NCBI RefSeq assembly: GCF_004421005.1
Contig: NZ_CP038026.1
Coordinates: 1,426,001-1,490,000, forward strand
Length of the DNA: 64,000 nt
Direction: 5' to 3'
Source of the DNA: Pseudoduganella plicata
Lineage (GTDB): Bacteria > Pseudomonadota > Gammaproteobacteria > Burkholderiales > Burkholderiaceae_D
Shown here piece after piece: positions 17,179 through 26,507 of this stretch. The notes under the pieces were generated by a model. That model was not told where the DNA came from. It saw only the letters and a program-made list of their open reading frames with translations, and made no database searches. Within the stretch, counting starts at the first letter, position 1, and the number at the start of each line of letters is the position of its first letter. A program made the position numbers and the translations under genes.

Positions 17179-18151
17179 AATGCGGTTACCTTTGCGACTT
17201 GCGTTTCGATGACGGCCAGCTTGTTGCGCAGTGCCGGGCCGAATGCGGGCGCCTCGATCTCGAACGTTTCGCCCGGCGCGACCTGCACATTGTCGGCAAA
17301 GCTCAAGGTGGCGGTACCGAAGAAGTGCACGTGCACGTCGCCCGGGCGCTTGAACAGCTGGTATTTGAAGTGATGGTGTTCCAGGTTGGCGATCGTGTGC
17401 GACATGTTCTTCTCCCCGCTCACAAAAGCCTTCTCCCAGCGCACGTTGCCGGCCGCGTCGCGGATGCGCGAGACGCCGTCGATATGTTCAGGCAGCTCGC
17501 CCACCAGCAGCGCCGGGCCCACGCCGCAGGCGCGCAGCTTCGAGTGCGCGAGATACAGGTAGTTCTGGCGCTCGGTCACGTGGTCCGAGAACTCGTTGCC
17601 GATGGCGTAACCGACGCGGTAAGGCTGGCCATCGTCGCCGATGACGTACAGGCCCGCGATTTCAGGCTCTTCGCCGCCGTCCAGCGCGAAGTCCGGCATG
17701 GCCAGGGCTTCGCCGCTGGCCGCGACGATCGAACCGTCGCCCTTGTAGAACCATTCCGGCTGGGCCCGGCGCTGCCCGCGGCAGGCTTGCCGCCTTCGAC
17801 GCCGAGGCGGAACATCTTCATGCTGTCGGACAGCGTTTCGACGTCGCCGCCGATCTTCTTGTGCATGGCGTCGCGCGCGTCGGCGCTGCCCAGGTGGGTC
17901 AGGCCCGTGCCGGTGACGTAGCAGTGCGCCGGGTCTTCATGGTCCAGTGGCGGCAGCGGCGTGACGTCGGCAAAGGCGACGGTGTTGTTGCCGGCGGCGG
18001 ACTGCGCCAGCTCGGCCAGCTTCTGTTTGTTGCGGATTGCCGCCTGTGCCAGCGCGTAGGTGGTTGAAAAGCCGTCGATGATGCGAATGGTGTCGTCTTC
18101 CAGGATGCCGACATGGCGGGCATCGTTGGCCTTGAATTGAACTAACAGCAT
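17175..18151 (-). pseudogene. FAH-family 2-keto-3-deoxypentonate dehydratase (AraD1/GguC type), frameshifted
   Basis: Two frames together give a complete fumarylacetoacetate-hydrolase-fold protein of about 325 residues. The first starts at 18151 (MLLVQFKANDARHVGILEDD) and runs to about 17768. The second continues with QPEWFYKGDGSIVAASGEAL through IAGLYVIGDDGQPYRVGYAI and GNEFSDHVTERQNYLYLAHS to the stop at 17175. Adding one base at GGGCCC (17762-17767) restores GAQPEWFYKG, the expected family sequence. Both halves look well conserved, so the change is either recent or a sequencing error in a short homopolymer. The enzyme would turn 2-keto-3-deoxy-arabonate into alpha-ketoglutarate semialdehyde. 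It sits between the arabonate dehydratase (69 bp) and the semialdehyde dehydrogenase (ATGA overlap). Confidence 0.85.
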
Positions 18152-18220
18152 GGTATCTCCTTAAAGGCGCGCAATGACAGCGGGACCGGGTCCGGCTGTC
18201 ATCGCGGCACTTCGTTCTGA

Positions 18221-19963
18221 TTAGTGGGAATGCTTGGGTACGGCGGAACCGCGCATGCCGACGAGGAAGTCGAAGTCGCAGCCCTCGTCCGCCTGCAGCA
18301 CGTGATCGATGTACAGCTGCTGGTAGCCGGACTTGGCACCCGCCACCTGCGTTTCGGCGCGGGTGGCCAGGCGCTGCTTCATCTCTTCGTCCGAGATCTC
18401 CAGATCGAGCTTGCCGCCGGCGCAGTCCAGCGAAATCATGTCGCCGTCGCGGACGATGCCCAGCGGGCCGCCGGCCATGGCTTCCGGCGCCACGTGCAGC
18501 ACGACCGTACCGTAGGCGGTGCCGCTCATGCGCGCGTCCGAGATGCGCACCATGTCCTTGATGCCCTTGGCCAGGATCTTCGGCGGCAGGCCCATATTGC
18601 CCACTTCCGCCATGCCCGGATAGCCTTTTGGGCCGCAGTTCTTCATGACCAGCACGCAGTTTTCATCGACGTCCAGGTCCGGATCGAGGATGCGGGTCTT
18701 GTAGTGATCGAAGTCCTCGAACACGATCGCGCGGCCGCGGTGCTGCATCAGGTGCGGCGATGCGGCGGAAGGCTTCAGTACTGCGCCGCGCGGCGCCAGG
18801 TTGCCGCGCAGGATGCAGATGCCGCCGTCGGCGATCAGCGGATTGTCGATCGGACGGATCACTTCTTCGTCGTAGATCGGCGCATCCTGGTTGTTTTCCC
18901 AGATCGTCTTGCCGTTGGCCGTCAGGGCATCCTTGTGCGGCAGCAGGCCGTTTTCGCCCAGGCGGCGCAGTACGCCCGGCAGGCCTCCGGCGTAGTAGAA
19001 CTCTTCCATCAGGAAGCGGCCGGACGGCAGCAGGTCGACAACGGTCGGCGTGCCGCGGCCGATGCGGGTCCAGTCTTCCAGTTCCAGGTCGATGCCGATA
19101 CGGCCGGCAATCGCCTTCAGGTGGATGACGGCATTCGTCGAACCGCCGATGGCCGCGTTGACGCGAATGGCGTTTTCGAATGCTTCGCGGGTCAGGATTT
19201 TAGAGAGGCGCAGGTCTTCCCACACCATGTCGACGATGCGCATGCCGGACATATGCGCCAGCACGTAGCGGCGCGCGTCGACGGCGGGAATGGCGGCATT
19301 GTGCGGCAGCGACGTACCCAGCGCCTCGGCCATGCAGGCCATCGTGGATGCGGTGCCCATCGTGTTGCACGTACCGGCGGAGCGCGAGTGGCCCGCTTCG
19401 GCGGCCAGGAAGTCGTGCATCGTGATCTCGCCAGCCTTGACCTGCTCGTGCAGCTGCCAGACGGCGGTGCCGGAGCCGATGCTCTTGCCGTTCAGTTTAC
19501 CGTTCAGCATCGGGCCGCCGGTGACGACAATCGCCGGGATGTCGCACGACGCGGCGCCCATCAGCAGCGCCGGCGTGGTCTTGTCGCAGCCGACCAGCAG
19601 CACGACGGCGTCCATCGGGTTGCCGCGGATCGATTCCTCGACGTCCATCGACGCCAGGTTGCGGGTCAGCATCGCGGTGGGACGCAGGTTCGATTCACCG
19701 GAGGAGAACACGGGGAACTCGACGGGCCAGCCACCGGCCTCGATGATGCCTTTCTTGACGTGTTCGGCGATCTTGCGGAAGTGGGCGTTGCAGGGGGTCA
19801 GTTCCGACCAGGTATTGCAGATGCCGATGATCGGCTTGCCCTGGAACTCATGGTCGGGAATGCCCTGGTTCTTCATCCAGCTGCGGTACATGAAACCGTT
19901 CTTGTCCTGCGTGCCGAACCACTCGGCCGAGCGCAGCTTTACATTCTTCTTTGTCTCTGACAT
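18221..19963 (-). CDS. L-arabonate dehydratase (IlvD/Edd family)
   Basis: A 580-residue Fe-S dehydratase. Candidate [2Fe-2S] ligands Cys58 (ELTPCNAHF), Cys126 (VGCDKTTPA) and Cys199 (SAGTCNTMGTAS) are nearly identical in number and spacing to those of Rhizobium L-arabinonate dehydratase (Cys59, Cys127, Cys200), which places it in the sugar-acid branch rather than the amino-acid (IlvD) branch. The start MSETKKNVKLRSAEWF has a perfect GGAGGA site; an ATG four codons upstream overlaps that site. It converts L-arabonate to 2-keto-3-deoxy-arabonate. First gene of the oxidative pentose operon, with regulatory element copy B 90 bp upstream. Activity on D-fuconate or D-xylonate is also possible. Confidence 0.93.
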   Translation of the reverse strand: MSETKKNVKLRSAEWFGTQDKNGFMYRSWMKNQGIPDHEFQGKPIIGICNTWSELTPCNAHFRKIAEHVKKGIIEAGGWPVEFPVFSSGESNLRPTAMLTRNLASMDVEESIRGNPMDAVVLLVGCDKTTPALLMGAASCDIPAIVVTGGPMLNGKLNGKSIGSGTAVWQLHEQVKAGEITMHDFLAAEAGHSRSAGTCNTMGTASTMACMAEALGTSLPHNAAIPAVDARRYVLAHMSGMRIVDMVWEDLRLSKILTREAFENAIRVNAAIGGSTNAVIHLKAIAGRIGIDLELEDWTRIGRGTPTVVDLLPSGRFLMEEFYYAGGLPGVLRRLGENGLLPHKDALTANGKTIWENNQDAPIYDEEVIRPIDNPLIADGGICILRGNLAPRGAVLKPSAASPHLMQHRGRAIVFEDFDHYKTRILDPDLDVDENCVLVMKNCGPKGYPGMAEVGNMGLPPKILAKGIKDMVRISDARMSGTAYGTVVLHVAPEAMAGGPLGIVRDGDMISLDCAGGKLDLEISDEEMKQRLATRAETQVAGAKSGYQQLYIDHVLQADEGCDFDFLVGMRGSAVPKHSH

Positions 19964-20052
19964 GCATTCCTCCATGTTGTGCCAAGGCCCGACGCGTGGC
20001 TGTCCTCGACGGGCTGCGATTGAAGCATGGTAGAACGGTCAACGATATCTTT

Positions 20053-20094
20053 CCAATGAATAAAAAATTGGCTGCGATATAGAAAAAGATATCG
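20053..20094 (-). promoter_or_regulatory. Conserved 42-bp regulatory element, copy B (upstream of arabonate dehydratase)
   Basis: In gene orientation: palindrome GATAT-N8-ATATC at 20076-20093, AT-rich linker, and ATTGG at 20053-20057, 90 bp before the dehydratase ATG. An extra GATATC lies just promoter-proximal (20044-20049). Spacing between palindrome and ATTGG is identical to the other two copies. The insulating terminator at 20133-20185 separates it from the preceding operon. Confidence 0.72.
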
Positions 20095-20132
20095 ACTCTG
20101 CACAAAATGGCGGAAAGGCGCCGATCAGAACG

Positions 20133-20185
20133 AAAAAAGACGGGCGCGATACTGCGGGACATCCGTCCCGCAGTATCGCGCCCGT
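20133..20185 (-). terminator. Rho-independent terminator of the receptor-symporter-GH43-galM operon
   Basis: A perfect 21-bp stem (20140-20160 with 20165-20185), 4-base loop, then on the minus strand a C and six T residues (20133-20138). It lies 30 bp after the aldose epimerase stop codon and marks the boundary with the next operon. Confidence 0.93.
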
Positions 20186-20214
20186 ACCGTTCCTGACGCT
20201 TGTGCCGCGGCGCG

Positions 20215-21276
20215 TCAGTTCTGGATCGTAAACCTGTAAAGAGACCGGGTGGAATACGTCTCGCCCGGCCGCAGGATCGTGCTCGGGAACTCCGGCCGGT
20301 TCGGCGAATCGGGGAAATGCTGCGGTTCCAGGCAGACCGCTTCGCGATGGCCATACGTCCAGCCCTTACCGGACAGCGACCCGTCCAGGAAGTTGCCGCT
20401 GTAGAACTGCACGCCAGGCTCCTGCGTGTACAACTCCAGCACGCGGCCGGAAGCCGGGTCGCGCAAGGTGGCGGCCAGGCCGAGGACTTTCGATTCGGCC
20501 TTGTTCAGCACGAAGTTGTGGTCGTAACCAAGGCCGTTCTTCAGCTGCTCGTCGTTGGCATCGATGCCCTGGCCGATGCGGCGGGGCTTCCTGAAGTCGA
20601 ACGGCGTGTACTCCACCGGCGCCAGCTGGCCCAGCGGAATGGAATTGCTGTCGATGGGCGTGTAGCGGTCCGCATTGATCTGCAGTTCGTGGTCCAGCAC
20701 CGTGCCCTTGCCGGCCAGGTTGAAGTAGGCGTGCTGCGTCAGGTTGACCGGCGTGGCCTGGTCCGTGGTCGCGTGGTATTTGACAAGCAGCTCGTTGGCG
20801 TCGTTCAGCTCGTACGTGACCGTCACTTCCAGGTTGCCGGGGTAGCCCTGGTCGCCGTCGGGGCTCGTATGCGTCAGCTTCAGGCCGATCGACAGGTCGC
20901 CCACCATGGGGACCGCATGCCAGACTGCCTTGTCGAAGCCTTTCGAGCCGCCGTGCAGGTGGTTCGGACCGTTGTTGACGTCAAGCTGCACGGTGCGCCC
21001 GTCCAGCTGGAAGCGGCCGCCCGAAATGCGGTTGCCGTAGCGGCCGATCAGCGCGCCGAAGTATGGCGAATCGCTGAAATACGGTTCCGGCGTATCGAAG
21101 CCGAACGTGACGTCGGCCAGGTTGCCATGCCGGTCCGGCACGTGCAGCTCGGTGATGATGCCGCCCAGGTTCGTGATCTTCACGACCATGCCGCTGCGGT
21201 TACGCAGCGTGTAGAGGCTCAGCGCGACGCCGTCCGGCGTCTGGCCGAACGGTTCCTGTTCTATGGAGAGTTCCAT
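20215..21276 (-). CDS. galM: Aldose 1-epimerase (mutarotase)
   Basis: A 353-residue GalM-family protein. The catalytic acid His182 lies in NLTQHAYFNLAG and the base Glu317 in VCLEPQHFPDSPN; the sugar-binding NHLHGGSKGFDK and YPGNLEVTVTY segments are also present. No signal peptide, so it acts in the cytoplasm, interconverting alpha and beta anomers of the imported or released sugar (arabinose, galactose, xylose) before oxidation by the dehydrogenase. It is the last gene of an operon that begins with the TonB-dependent receptor at 26424, 66 bp after the intracellular GH43 gene, and is followed by a strong terminator. The ribosome site is weak (ACGGAAACGA). Confidence 0.95.
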   Translation of the reverse strand: MELSIEQEPFGQTPDGVALSLYTLRNRSGMVVKITNLGGIITELHVPDRHGNLADVTFGFDTPEPYFSDSPYFGALIGRYGNRISGGRFQLDGRTVQLDVNNGPNHLHGGSKGFDKAVWHAVPMVGDLSIGLKLTHTSPDGDQGYPGNLEVTVTYELNDANELLVKYHATTDQATPVNLTQHAYFNLAGKGTVLDHELQINADRYTPIDSNSIPLGQLAPVEYTPFDFRKPRRIGQGIDANDEQLKNGLGYDHNFVLNKAESKVLGLAATLRDPASGRVLELYTQEPGVQFYSGNFLDGSLSGKGWTYGHREAVCLEPQHFPDSPNRPEFPSTILRPGETYSTRSLYRFTIQN

Positions 21277-21342
21277 TCGTTTCCGTTTCTTGTTCTCAGC
21301 GCCGGCTGCCCATGACGAGCGCCGGCACCTGCCGGCGGCCGC

Positions 21343-22302
21343 TCAGGCGATGGACGGGCGGCCGAAATCCGGCATGCCCGAAGCGTCCCAGCGCAAGGGT
21401 TTGACGAACGTATGGCGGTCCGGATTCCACAGCGGATCGCCCACGATTTCAGTATAAGTCCTCGCATGATAGACCAGGAGCACGGTTGAACCGTCTTCGG
21501 CCACCGTGAAGCTGTTGTGGCCAGGGCCGTAGACCTTGTGTTCGAAGCACGTCTGCAGCACCGGCTTTTCCGATTTGTGCCACGACGCCGGATCCAGCAG
21601 GTCGGCATTTTCATCCGCCCACAACAGGCCCATGGCGTAGTTGTGGTCCGTGGCGCTGGCCGAGTAGCTGATGAAGATCTTGCCGTTCTTTTTCAGTACC
21701 GACGGACCTTCGTTGACGAGGAAGCCCTGGCATTCCCAGTCGTGCTCTGGCTTACTCAGCATGACCGGCTCGCCCTCGATCTGCCACGGCGTCTTCATCG
21801 GCGCGATGTACAGGTTCGAGTTGCCCTCGATGTCCTCGTGCTTCTGCGCCCACAGGTAGTACAGCTGGCCCTTGTGCGTGAATGTTGTCGCATCCAGGCA
21901 GAAACTGTCGATGCCGGTGTCGACCTGGCCCATGAATTCCCAGGTCCCTTCCAGCGGATTGGCGCTCTCGTTGCGGATGGCGTACATGCGATGCTGGAAC
22001 AGCTTGTCCTTGATCTCGCGGCTGGGCGCCGCGGCAAAGTACACGTACCAGGCGCCCTGATTGAAGTGAATCTCCGGCGCCCAGATCAGCTCCGAGTAAG
22101 GACCCGTATCGGGCTTGCGCCAGACGTCGCGCGTTTGCGCGCTGGCCAGGCCTTCGATGGTCTTGGCGCGGCGAAGTTCGATGCGGTCGTACTGGGGCAC
22201 CGACGCCGTAAAATAATAATAGCCATCCGTGTGACGATAGATATAGGGATCGGCGCGTTGCTCGATCAGGGGTTGCAGGACTTCGGACAATTCGTTCTCC
22301 AT
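21343..22302 (-). CDS. Cytoplasmic GH43 exo-alpha-L-arabinofuranosidase-like (GH43_26 type)
   Basis: A 319-residue GH43 protein with no signal peptide. Catalytic residues: Asp18 in QRADPYIYRHTDGYYYFTAS, Asp137 in DSFCLDATTFTH, Glu198 in LVNEGPSVLKKNG. The sequence from RADPYIY through RIELRRAK resembles the GH43_26 group, whose characterised members are exo-1,5-alpha-L-arabinofuranosidases. It lies 18 bp after a GPH-type symporter gene, so it probably degrades imported arabino-oligosaccharides to L-arabinose inside the cell. No good Shine-Dalgarno precedes the ATG; it may rely on coupling with the upstream gene. Confidence 0.88.
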   Translation of the reverse strand: MENELSEVLQPLIEQRADPYIYRHTDGYYYFTASVPQYDRIELRRAKTIEGLASAQTRDVWRKPDTGPYSELIWAPEIHFNQGAWYVYFAAAPSREIKDKLFQHRMYAIRNESANPLEGTWEFMGQVDTGIDSFCLDATTFTHKGQLYYLWAQKHEDIEGNSNLYIAPMKTPWQIEGEPVMLSKPEHDWECQGFLVNEGPSVLKKNGKIFISYSASATDHNYAMGLLWADENADLLDPASWHKSEKPVLQTCFEHKVYGPGHNSFTVAEDGSTVLLVYHARTYTEIVGDPLWNPDRHTFVKPLRWDASGMPDFGRPSIA

Positions 22303-22320
22303 TCAAAACAGATAAAGCGT

Positions 22321-23667
22321 TCAGCCGGCCGCGTAGCCATGCGTGCGCATCTTGGCTTTCACGGTGCCGTAGTATTCGTCGCTGATGCGGTAGCGGAACA
22401 TCAGGAGCCCCATCACCAGGTGGAAGAAGCCCGGGATCACCGTCAGCATCAGCGCGATGCCCGTCAACGCCAGCGGCGTTTGCGCCACGTTGGGCTGGTA
22501 CTGGAAATGCGTCAGCAGCACGCCCACCAGCACGCCGGCGATACCCATGCCCGCTTTCTGGCAGACCGAGATGCCGCCGAAAGCGAAGCCCGACACGCGC
22601 GTGCCCGTCTTGACCTGGCCATAGTCGATGGTCTCCGCGATGGCGGACCAGAACACGGGCGCATGCAGGTCGACGATGAACGACAGCGCGAAGTACAGGA
22701 TAAAGGCCAGCACCACGTCGCCCGGCTTGACGAACAGGTAGATCGCAAGGCTCAGCAGCGCGACGACGACCTGCGAATTGCGGAACAGCTTGACCTTGCA
22801 ATAGGACTTCGTGATCCACGTGGAGGCCACCATCGACAGGATCGCGGCGGCCACGCCGGTGGACAGGAAGGCCGACACGACGGCCTCGTTGCCGCCCAGG
22901 TAATACTTGGCGTAGTACATGGCAACCGAGCCGCGCACGACATAGCCGATCGTGCCGGTCACGCAGGCGCCGCACAGGATCAGCCACTGGTCGTTCTTGA
23001 GCAGCACCTTCAGCTGGTCCAGCAAGGGCTGGCGCTCCACCACGTGATGCACGCGCTCTTCGGTCGAAAAGAAGCAGAACAGGAACAGCACGACGCCCAT
23101 GAGTGCCATCACGGCCATCGCGGCCTGGTAGCCGATGGCGGGATTGCCACCGCCCCACGCCTTGGCCAGCAGAGGCACGATGATCGTGACCATGAACGCG
23201 CCGATCTTGGCGAAGAACAGCCGGTAGCCGTTGGCGGACAGGCGGTCCTGCGGGTCGCTCGTCAGGCCGCTGATCAGCGAAATGTACGGGATACCGACAC
23301 CGGCCGTCATCAGGGTCATCATGATGTAGGTGGAATAGGCCCAGACCACCTTGGCGTCATAGCCCCAGTCTGGCGTGCTGAAGACGAAGAACACGGAAAC
23401 GCCGTACGGCACGGCCAGGAACAGCAGCCATGGTCGGTAGCGGCCGAAGCGGTTGGTAAAGCGGTCGGTGATCTGCCCCATCACCAGATCGGCGACGGCG
23501 CCGATCACCTTGACGGCGAAGAACAGCAGCGCCAGGTCCTCCGTGTGCAGGCCGTAGATGTCGGTATAAAAGAAGGTGATGATCAGCATCATTGACGAGA
23601 TCACCACGTTCAGGGCCATGTCGCCCGCGCCAAAGCCTACTTTTTCAACCGTCGATAATTTTTGCAT
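22321..23667 (-). CDS. GPH-family (MelB-like) glycoside/pentoside:cation symporter
   Basis: A 448-residue, 12-segment inner-membrane transporter of the glycoside-pentoside-hexuronide family (MFS fold). The N-terminus EKVGFGAGDMALNVVISSMM and the cation-site region VADLVMGQITDRF-NRFGRYRPW are diagnostic. Flanked by the TonB-dependent receptor (82 bp upstream) and a cytoplasmic GH43 enzyme, it should import arabino-oligosaccharides or arabinosides with H+ or Na+. This gives the locus an oligosaccharide route parallel to the ABC monosaccharide importer. The exact substrate and coupling ion are not visible. Confidence 0.93.
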   Translation of the reverse strand: MQKLSTVEKVGFGAGDMALNVVISSMMLIITFFYTDIYGLHTEDLALLFFAVKVIGAVADLVMGQITDRFTNRFGRYRPWLLFLAVPYGVSVFFVFSTPDWGYDAKVVWAYSTYIMMTLMTAGVGIPYISLISGLTSDPQDRLSANGYRLFFAKIGAFMVTIIVPLLAKAWGGGNPAIGYQAAMAVMALMGVVLFLFCFFSTEERVHHVVERQPLLDQLKVLLKNDQWLILCGACVTGTIGYVVRGSVAMYYAKYYLGGNEAVVSAFLSTGVAAAILSMVASTWITKSYCKVKLFRNSQVVVALLSLAIYLFVKPGDVVLAFILYFALSFIVDLHAPVFWSAIAETIDYGQVKTGTRVSGFAFGGISVCQKAGMGIAGVLVGVLLTHFQYQPNVAQTPLALTGIALMLTVIPGFFHLVMGLLMFRYRISDEYYGTVKAKMRTHGYAAG

Positions 23668-23748
23668 CGTCTATCCAATCAGAAGGACCGCGGGGCGCCG
23701 GCCGTCGACCGGCCAGCGCCCCTCTTTCACTGCAACCGTGTTACAACG

Positions 23749-26424
23749 TCAATTCTTCCAGCGCAGCGCCACGCCGATGGTGCGGTCGTAACGGCGGATG
23801 TCGCGCGCCAGTTGCGGCACCGAGTGGTAATCCTTGTACTTGAAGTCCGTCAGATTGGTGCCGTCCACCGTCAGGCTGACGTTCTTCGTCAGCTTGTACG
23901 TGACCGACGCATCCAGGGACTTCATCGGATCGACCACCAGGTCATATTGCGAGGCGCGGTAAGCATACTCGGAGACGAAGCGCGAGCGCCAGCTCCAGGC
24001 CACGCGAGCCGACCAGTCGCCGCGCTCGTACAGGCCGATCAGGTTGTACGCCCACTTCGACATGCCGGCAAAGCTGTTGACTTTGCCGTCCGGCTCCGTC
24101 AGGCCGCCATGCGTATACGTGCCGTTCGCTTCGACACCGAAACCGCTCAGCCAGCCCGGCAGCCAGTCGTAGAACTGCTTGTACGCGATCTCGACGCCTT
24201 CGAGCTTGCCGTCGCTCGTGTTGTACGGGCGGCTCACGTCATAGGTGATGCCATCGTAGGTCTCCGGCGTGGACTTGCGGCGGATGTAGTTCTTGAATTC
24301 GTGCGAGAACACGGTGCCCGTCACGGAGCCGGTCGGCGCGAAGTACCACTCCAGCGACGCATCCATGTTCTTGCTCTCGATGGGCTTCAGGCTCGGGTTG
24401 CCCGACGTGCCGGTCGCCAGCGTCGTATTGCCCGCCGCGTGCAGCACGAGGCCCGGATTGAAGTCGACGAACGCCGGACGCTGCGTGGCCTTGCCCCAGG
24501 TGAAGCGGGCCTGCAGGTCGTCGCGGAACCTGGCGCGCAACGCCACGTTCGGCAGGTAATCGGTGCCCGTCGTCTTCGTGCTGGCGCCGACCACCGCGTT
24601 GTTGATGAGCGAATTGCCGCGCAGGTCCTGCTCCGTGCGCACCGCACGCAATCCCACCGAGCCGTCCACCGGCACCGACCATGCGTCGAACGCGATATCG
24701 GCCTTGCCGTAGATTGCCTGCGTCTTCTCGATATCGGCGTAGTACGACAGCGGGTCTTCGGGATTGGGCGTCGTCGTCCCCGTGAAGGTCTGGCGCAGGT
24801 CGCTCGTGTTGTTCAGCAGGTAGCCGGCGCACGGGATCGGAAACTGCGCGATGCCGTAATTGCCGGCGGTGGCCGGCGACAGGCACGTGAAGCCGGGGAT
24901 CGAGTTGATCATCACCTGGTTCGGCGAATACGCGCCAGGATGATTCACGGAGCCCTCGATGCCGTGAATCGACGTCGCGCGGCGCTTGGCGATGCGCACG
25001 CCGCCCGAGAACTCGCGGAAGAAGCCCTTGTTCGCCGGCTCGTATATGGCATCGAGCCGCCAATCGGTGGAGCTGCCTTCGTCGTGGCCGTGCTGGTCGA
25101 AGAATTTCTCGAGGAAGAAGTTGGAACCGGTCGTGATGTCGGAACCCGGATACGTGATGGAACCGACGCCGTTATCGATACTGCCGGAGACGTTGGGCAT
25201 GTAGCCGACGATATCGACGATCGGATTCTGGTTGCGGAACTTGCTGGTGGTGCGTGCCAGCTCCGTCTTCAGGCGCAGCCGGTCGTTGACGTCCCACGTG
25301 GCGCCAGTGGCGGCCTGAGTCGTGCGCGAATATTGGCGGCGGCCCTGCGTGGAGCTCAGGGTCCACTGGTCTGCGCCGTCCTTCGAGATCGACTGCAGGT
25401 AGTTCGTGCCAGGCACGGTGGCGATCGTCGCGCCCTTGTTCAGCGGCAGCTGGCCAAGGAAGAAGTTGGTCTGCGCATCATGCTCGATGCGGGTGTTGAT
25501 CACCTCCGCGAACACTTCCACGTCCGAGTTGGGGCGCCATTGCAGCACGCCGTTGCCGGCCCAGCGCTTGCGGTCGCCCCCGGTCATCGTACGGCCGATG
25601 GTGTCCGGGCCCGTCAGGCCGTTCTCGATCGACAGCGGGATGCCTACCCACGCGGCTTCGTCCTGGTAGCGGCCGCGCTGGTACGAGTAGCCCAGCAGCG
25701 CGCCGAATTCGCCGTACGCCGTCTTCCAGCGGTTCGACACCATGCCGGACAGCTGCGGATCGGTGGCGCTGGACTTGTCGCGGTTCTCGGCACGGCCCAT
25801 CAGGCTGGCGGTGTAGCCCTTGAAGTCGAACGGACGATTCGTGCGCACGTCGATGACGCCTGCGGTGCCGCCTTCGACCATGTCCACACCCTGCGATTTG
25901 TAGACGTCCAGGCGCGACAGCATCGTCGTCGGGATATCGGCCAGGAACAGGCTGCGGCTCACCGCCGAGAACATCTCGCGGCCATTGAGCAGCGTGACGG
26001 CGCCCGGCAGGCCGCGAATGACGACGTTGCCCGCCTCGCCCGCTTCGCGGATGATCTGCACGCCCGTGATGCGGCCGAGGATCTCGGCCACGTTCTTGTC
26101 GGGGAATTTGCCGATGTCGTCGGCGACAATGGAGTCCACCACCTGTTCGTTATTCTGCTTGAACGCCTGCGCGTTGCGTGCCGCGCTGCGTATCCCGGTG
26201 ACGGTGACCACGGCGCCGGTCTGCGCGACGGCGTCGCCCGCGCCGGTCGCCCCGGCTGGGCTGGCGCCTGCGCTGTCTTGCGCGCCCGGTTGGACGGCGA
26301 CGCCCTGCTGCGCCCAGACAGAGGCGCTACTCAGCACGCCGGCAGCGGCCAGCACCGCAACGGTGGCTTTCAAAGCTGAAGGGCAGGACTTGGGCGCGGA
26401 ACGGCCCGAAGGGATGGTCTTCAT
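23749..26424 (-). CDS. TonB-dependent receptor, arabinan locus
   Basis: An 891-residue outer-membrane receptor. Signal peptide to about residue 38 (SSASVWA-Q), an N-terminal linker rich in Ala/Gly/Pro, a TonB-box-like VVTVTGIR (about 72-79), plug domain (DDIGKFPDKNVAEILGRITG to GTAGVIDVRT), then the beta barrel. It belongs to the large Caulobacter/Xanthomonas-type carbohydrate receptor group. The last strand ends RWKN rather than in Phe or Tyr. The ATG has GGAGA 6 bases upstream. First gene of the operon with the symporter, GH43 and galM; regulatory element C lies 84 bp upstream. Likely takes arabinan fragments across the outer membrane. Confidence 0.93.
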   Translation of the reverse strand: MKTIPSGRSAPKSCPSALKATVAVLAAAGVLSSASVWAQQGVAVQPGAQDSAGASPAGATGAGDAVAQTGAVVTVTGIRSAARNAQAFKQNNEQVVDSIVADDIGKFPDKNVAEILGRITGVQIIREAGEAGNVVIRGLPGAVTLLNGREMFSAVSRSLFLADIPTTMLSRLDVYKSQGVDMVEGGTAGVIDVRTNRPFDFKGYTASLMGRAENRDKSSATDPQLSGMVSNRWKTAYGEFGALLGYSYQRGRYQDEAAWVGIPLSIENGLTGPDTIGRTMTGGDRKRWAGNGVLQWRPNSDVEVFAEVINTRIEHDAQTNFFLGQLPLNKGATIATVPGTNYLQSISKDGADQWTLSSTQGRRQYSRTTQAATGATWDVNDRLRLKTELARTTSKFRNQNPIVDIVGYMPNVSGSIDNGVGSITYPGSDITTGSNFFLEKFFDQHGHDEGSSTDWRLDAIYEPANKGFFREFSGGVRIAKRRATSIHGIEGSVNHPGAYSPNQVMINSIPGFTCLSPATAGNYGIAQFPIPCAGYLLNNTSDLRQTFTGTTTPNPEDPLSYYADIEKTQAIYGKADIAFDAWSVPVDGSVGLRAVRTEQDLRGNSLINNAVVGASTKTTGTDYLPNVALRARFRDDLQARFTWGKATQRPAFVDFNPGLVLHAAGNTTLATGTSGNPSLKPIESKNMDASLEWYFAPTGSVTGTVFSHEFKNYIRRKSTPETYDGITYDVSRPYNTSDGKLEGVEIAYKQFYDWLPGWLSGFGVEANGTYTHGGLTEPDGKVNSFAGMSKWAYNLIGLYERGDWSARVAWSWRSRFVSEYAYRASQYDLVVDPMKSLDASVTYKLTKNVSLTVDGTNLTDFKYKDYHSVPQLARDIRRYDRTIGVALRWKN

Positions 26425-26507
26425 AGGTCTCCGATGTCTTATAGTTATGATGCAGTTTTGTAACTGCTTTGCTCAATTTGCATCTTAGGGTCGGGAAGCA
26501 ATTCTAT

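Noticed and set aside
23670..23680. A CTATCCAATCA match near the symporter start resembling part of regulatory element C
   Set aside because: No palindrome at the expected distance; likely chance.
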